A stretch of 6,690 bases of DNA, taken from the NCBI GenBank assembly GCA_023392755.1, contig JAEWNM010000272.1:1-6690 (forward strand), in the 5' to 3' direction. The position numbers and the translations under genes were made by a program. This DNA comes from Bacillota bacterium. GTDB lineage: Bacteria > Bacillota > Clostridia > Christensenellales > Aristaeellaceae. Below are positions 5,165 to 6,690 of the stretch, piece after piece (position 1 is the first letter of the stretch; each line of letters starts with the position of its first letter). The notes below the pieces were generated by a model. That model had not been told where the DNA came from. It searched no databases and saw nothing but the letters and a program-made list of their open reading frames with translations.

Positions 5165-6690
5165 CATCCGCCGTGTGCTGATCATAGGCTCCGGTCCCAT
5201 TGTCATCGGGCAGGCGGCGGAGTTTGACTATGCCGGCTCCCAGGCCTGCCGCGCGCTGAAGGAGGCGGGCCTGGAAGTGATTCTTGTCAATCCCAATCCT
5301 GCCACCATCATGACCGATCAGGCCATGGCTACAAAAGTCTATATCGAGCCTCTCACGCTGGAGACCATACGGCGCATCATCATCAAGGAAAAGCCCGACA
5401 GCCTGCTATCCACATTGGGCGGACAAAGCGGGCTTACACTTTCCATGCAGCTGGACAAGGAAGGCTTTCTTCTCGCCCACGGTGTGAAGCTGCTGGGGGC
5501 CGTCCGGGAGACCATTGAAAAGGCGGAGGACCGCCAGCAGTTCAAGGATACCATGATGGAAATCGGGCAGCCGGTGATCCCTTCCCTGGTGGTTACTGAT
5601 ATTCAGGCTGCTTTGGCTTTTGCCGAAGAAACCAGGTACCCTGTCATCGTCCGGCCTGCCTATACGCTGGGCGGCAGCGGCGGCGGCATTGCGGCGGATG
5701 AAGCGCAATTGAGGGAAATCGCCGGAAACGGGTTGCGAATGTCGCCCATAGGGCAGATTTTGGTGGAGAAGTGCATCTCCGGCTGGAAGGAAATCGAGTT
5801 TGAGGTCATGCGGGACGCCGCCGGGAATGTGGTGTCGGTGTGCAGCATGGAGAATTTCGATCCCGTTGGCATCCACACGGGGGACAGCATTGTGGCCGCA
5901 CCTGCCTTGACCCTCGCCGACAAGGAGTATCAAATGCTGCGCCGGGCGGCGCTGGATATCATCAGCGCATTGAAGGTGGAGGGTGGCTGCAACTGCCAGT
6001 TTGCCTTGCGCCCGGACAGCTTTGAGTATGCTGTAATCGAGGTCAATCCCAGAGTTTCCCGGTCCTCTGCGCTGGCCTCCAAGGCCACCGGCTATCCCAT
6101 TGCCAAGGTATCGGCGCAAATTGCCATTGGCTATACGCTGGATGAAATCAAAAACGCCGTCACCGGCAAGACCTGCGCTTGCTTTGAGCCCTCTTTGGAC
6201 TATGTGGTGGTGAAGCTGCCCAAGTGGCCCTTTGACAAGTTTGTGTATGGGCGGCGCACCCTGGGCACCCAAATGAAGGCCACAGGGGAAGTAATGGCCA
6301 TCGGCACCTGTTTTGAGCAGGCGCTGATGAAGGCGGTGAGGGGTGCTGAGATATCTCAGGACACGCTGCGCATGAAAAAGCTGGCGGCCCTTTCCACAGA
6401 AGAATTGCTGGCCTTTATCGGAAACAGCACCGACGAGCGGCTGTTTGCGCTGTATGAGGCCATCGACCGGGGCGTACCGCTTAAGGCGCTGAACGAGCTT
6501 ACGCAAATTGACCTGTTCTTCCTCAATAAGGTTCAGAACCTGCTGGCTATGGAAAAGCTTCTTGCGCGGGGAAATCTGACGGAAGAAACGTATCTTCAGG
6601 CAAAAAGGTACGGTTATCCGGATGCGGCGATCCGGCGTATAAGCGGTTGTGATATAAGCAATCCGCGCTTGCCTGTGTACAAGATGGTGG
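5148..6690 (+). CDS. carB: Carbamoyl phosphate synthase large subunit, N-terminal half (3' end outside window)
   Basis: ATG 5148 follows GGGAGGA (5134-5140) by 7 bases. The frame stays open to the window edge, giving 514 of an expected 1,060 or so residues. CarB makes carbamoyl phosphate from bicarbonate, two ATP and ammonia from CarA. Visible are the N-terminal fold IIGSGPIVIGQAAEFDYAG (12-30) and NPNPATIMTD (48-57), then the carboxyphosphate ATP-grasp domain with R129, R169 and the glycine loop LGGSGGG (174-180), and E215 in GWKEIEFEVMRD (212-223). Metal and phosphate ligands follow in GGCNCQF (Q284) and VIEVNPRVSRSSALASKATGYP (E298, N300, R302). The allosteric/oligomerisation region begins after about 400. 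Key residues match E. coli CarB numbering within one. Near the right edge the linker before PVYKMV is about 8 residues shorter than in E. coli. The start lies within the last codons of carA, favouring coupled translation. Confidence 0.96.
   Translation, partial: MPLNPDIRRVLIIGSGPIVIGQAAEFDYAGSQACRALKEAGLEVILVNPNPATIMTDQAMATKVYIEPLTLETIRRIIIKEKPDSLLSTLGGQSGLTLSMQLDKEGFLLAHGVKLLGAVRETIEKAEDRQQFKDTMMEIGQPVIPSLVVTDIQAALAFAEETRYPVIVRPAYTLGGSGGGIAADEAQLREIAGNGLRMSPIGQILVEKCISGWKEIEFEVMRDAAGNVVSVCSMENFDPVGIHTGDSIVAAPALTLADKEYQMLRRAALDIISALKVEGGCNCQFALRPDSFEYAVIEVNPRVSRSSALASKATGYPIAKVSAQIAIGYTLDEIKNAVTGKTCACFEPSLDYVVVKLPKWPFDKFVYGRRTLGTQMKATGEVMAIGTCFEQALMKAVRGAEISQDTLRMKKLAALSTEELLAFIGNSTDERLFALYEAIDRGVPLKALNELTQIDLFFLNKVQNLLAMEKLLARGNLTEETYLQAKRYGYPDAAIRRISGCDISNPRLPVYKMV

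Noticed and set aside
5406..6506. Minus-strand open frame (366 codons) opposite carB
   Set aside because: The + strand here is unmistakably CarB with catalytic residues in register; the antisense product shows no domain.

Overview
The window (6,690 bases) looks like chromosomal DNA from a member of the Clostridia with moderate to high G+C. The clues are purine-rich AGGAGG-type ribosome binding sites before nearly every gene, tightly packed co-directional genes, consensus vegetative (sigma-A type) promoters, and protein sequences (CarA, CarB, branched-chain aminotransferase, Cof-type phosphatase) that read like clostridial versions. The genus cannot be fixed from this sequence alone.

Layout. 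Bases 1-3226 (+ strand) are the downstream part of a compact gene run: the 3' end of a branched-chain amino acid aminotransferase gene (ilvE), an unrecognised 347-residue protein, an S4-domain RluA-family RNA pseudouridine synthase, and a Cof-type HAD phosphatase. The gaps are only 16-25 bases, so they are probably co-transcribed from a promoter left of the window. A hairpin with a T-run, with the phosphatase stop codon in its loop, probably ends this transcript at about 3241. A second perfect hairpin follows at once.

Bases 3269-3808 (- strand) hold a convergent, A+T-richer gene for a small zinc-ribbon protein with four predicted membrane segments. It has its own near-perfect promoter (TTGACA, 16 bases, TGC-TATAAT). 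A 12-codon reading frame starts at about the expected transcript 5' end and its stop overlaps the gene's start codon.

Bases 3809-4072 are a divergent intergenic region. On the + strand a promoter (TTGAAT, 17 bases, TATAAT) is covered by two tandem 18-base sequences resembling ArgR/AhrC ARG boxes. Downstream are carA (complete) and carB (first 514 codons), overlapping by 17 bases. These encode the glutaminase and synthetase subunits of carbamoyl phosphate synthase, which feeds arginine and pyrimidine synthesis. An arginine-responsive operator is what one would expect here, although it had to be read by eye.

I see no mobile element, CRISPR array, tRNA or rRNA. Most of the window is ordinary housekeeping DNA. 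The parts most worth a second look are the tandem ARG-box promoter, the orphan 347-residue protein, and the zinc-ribbon membrane gene with its start-overlapping mini-frame.
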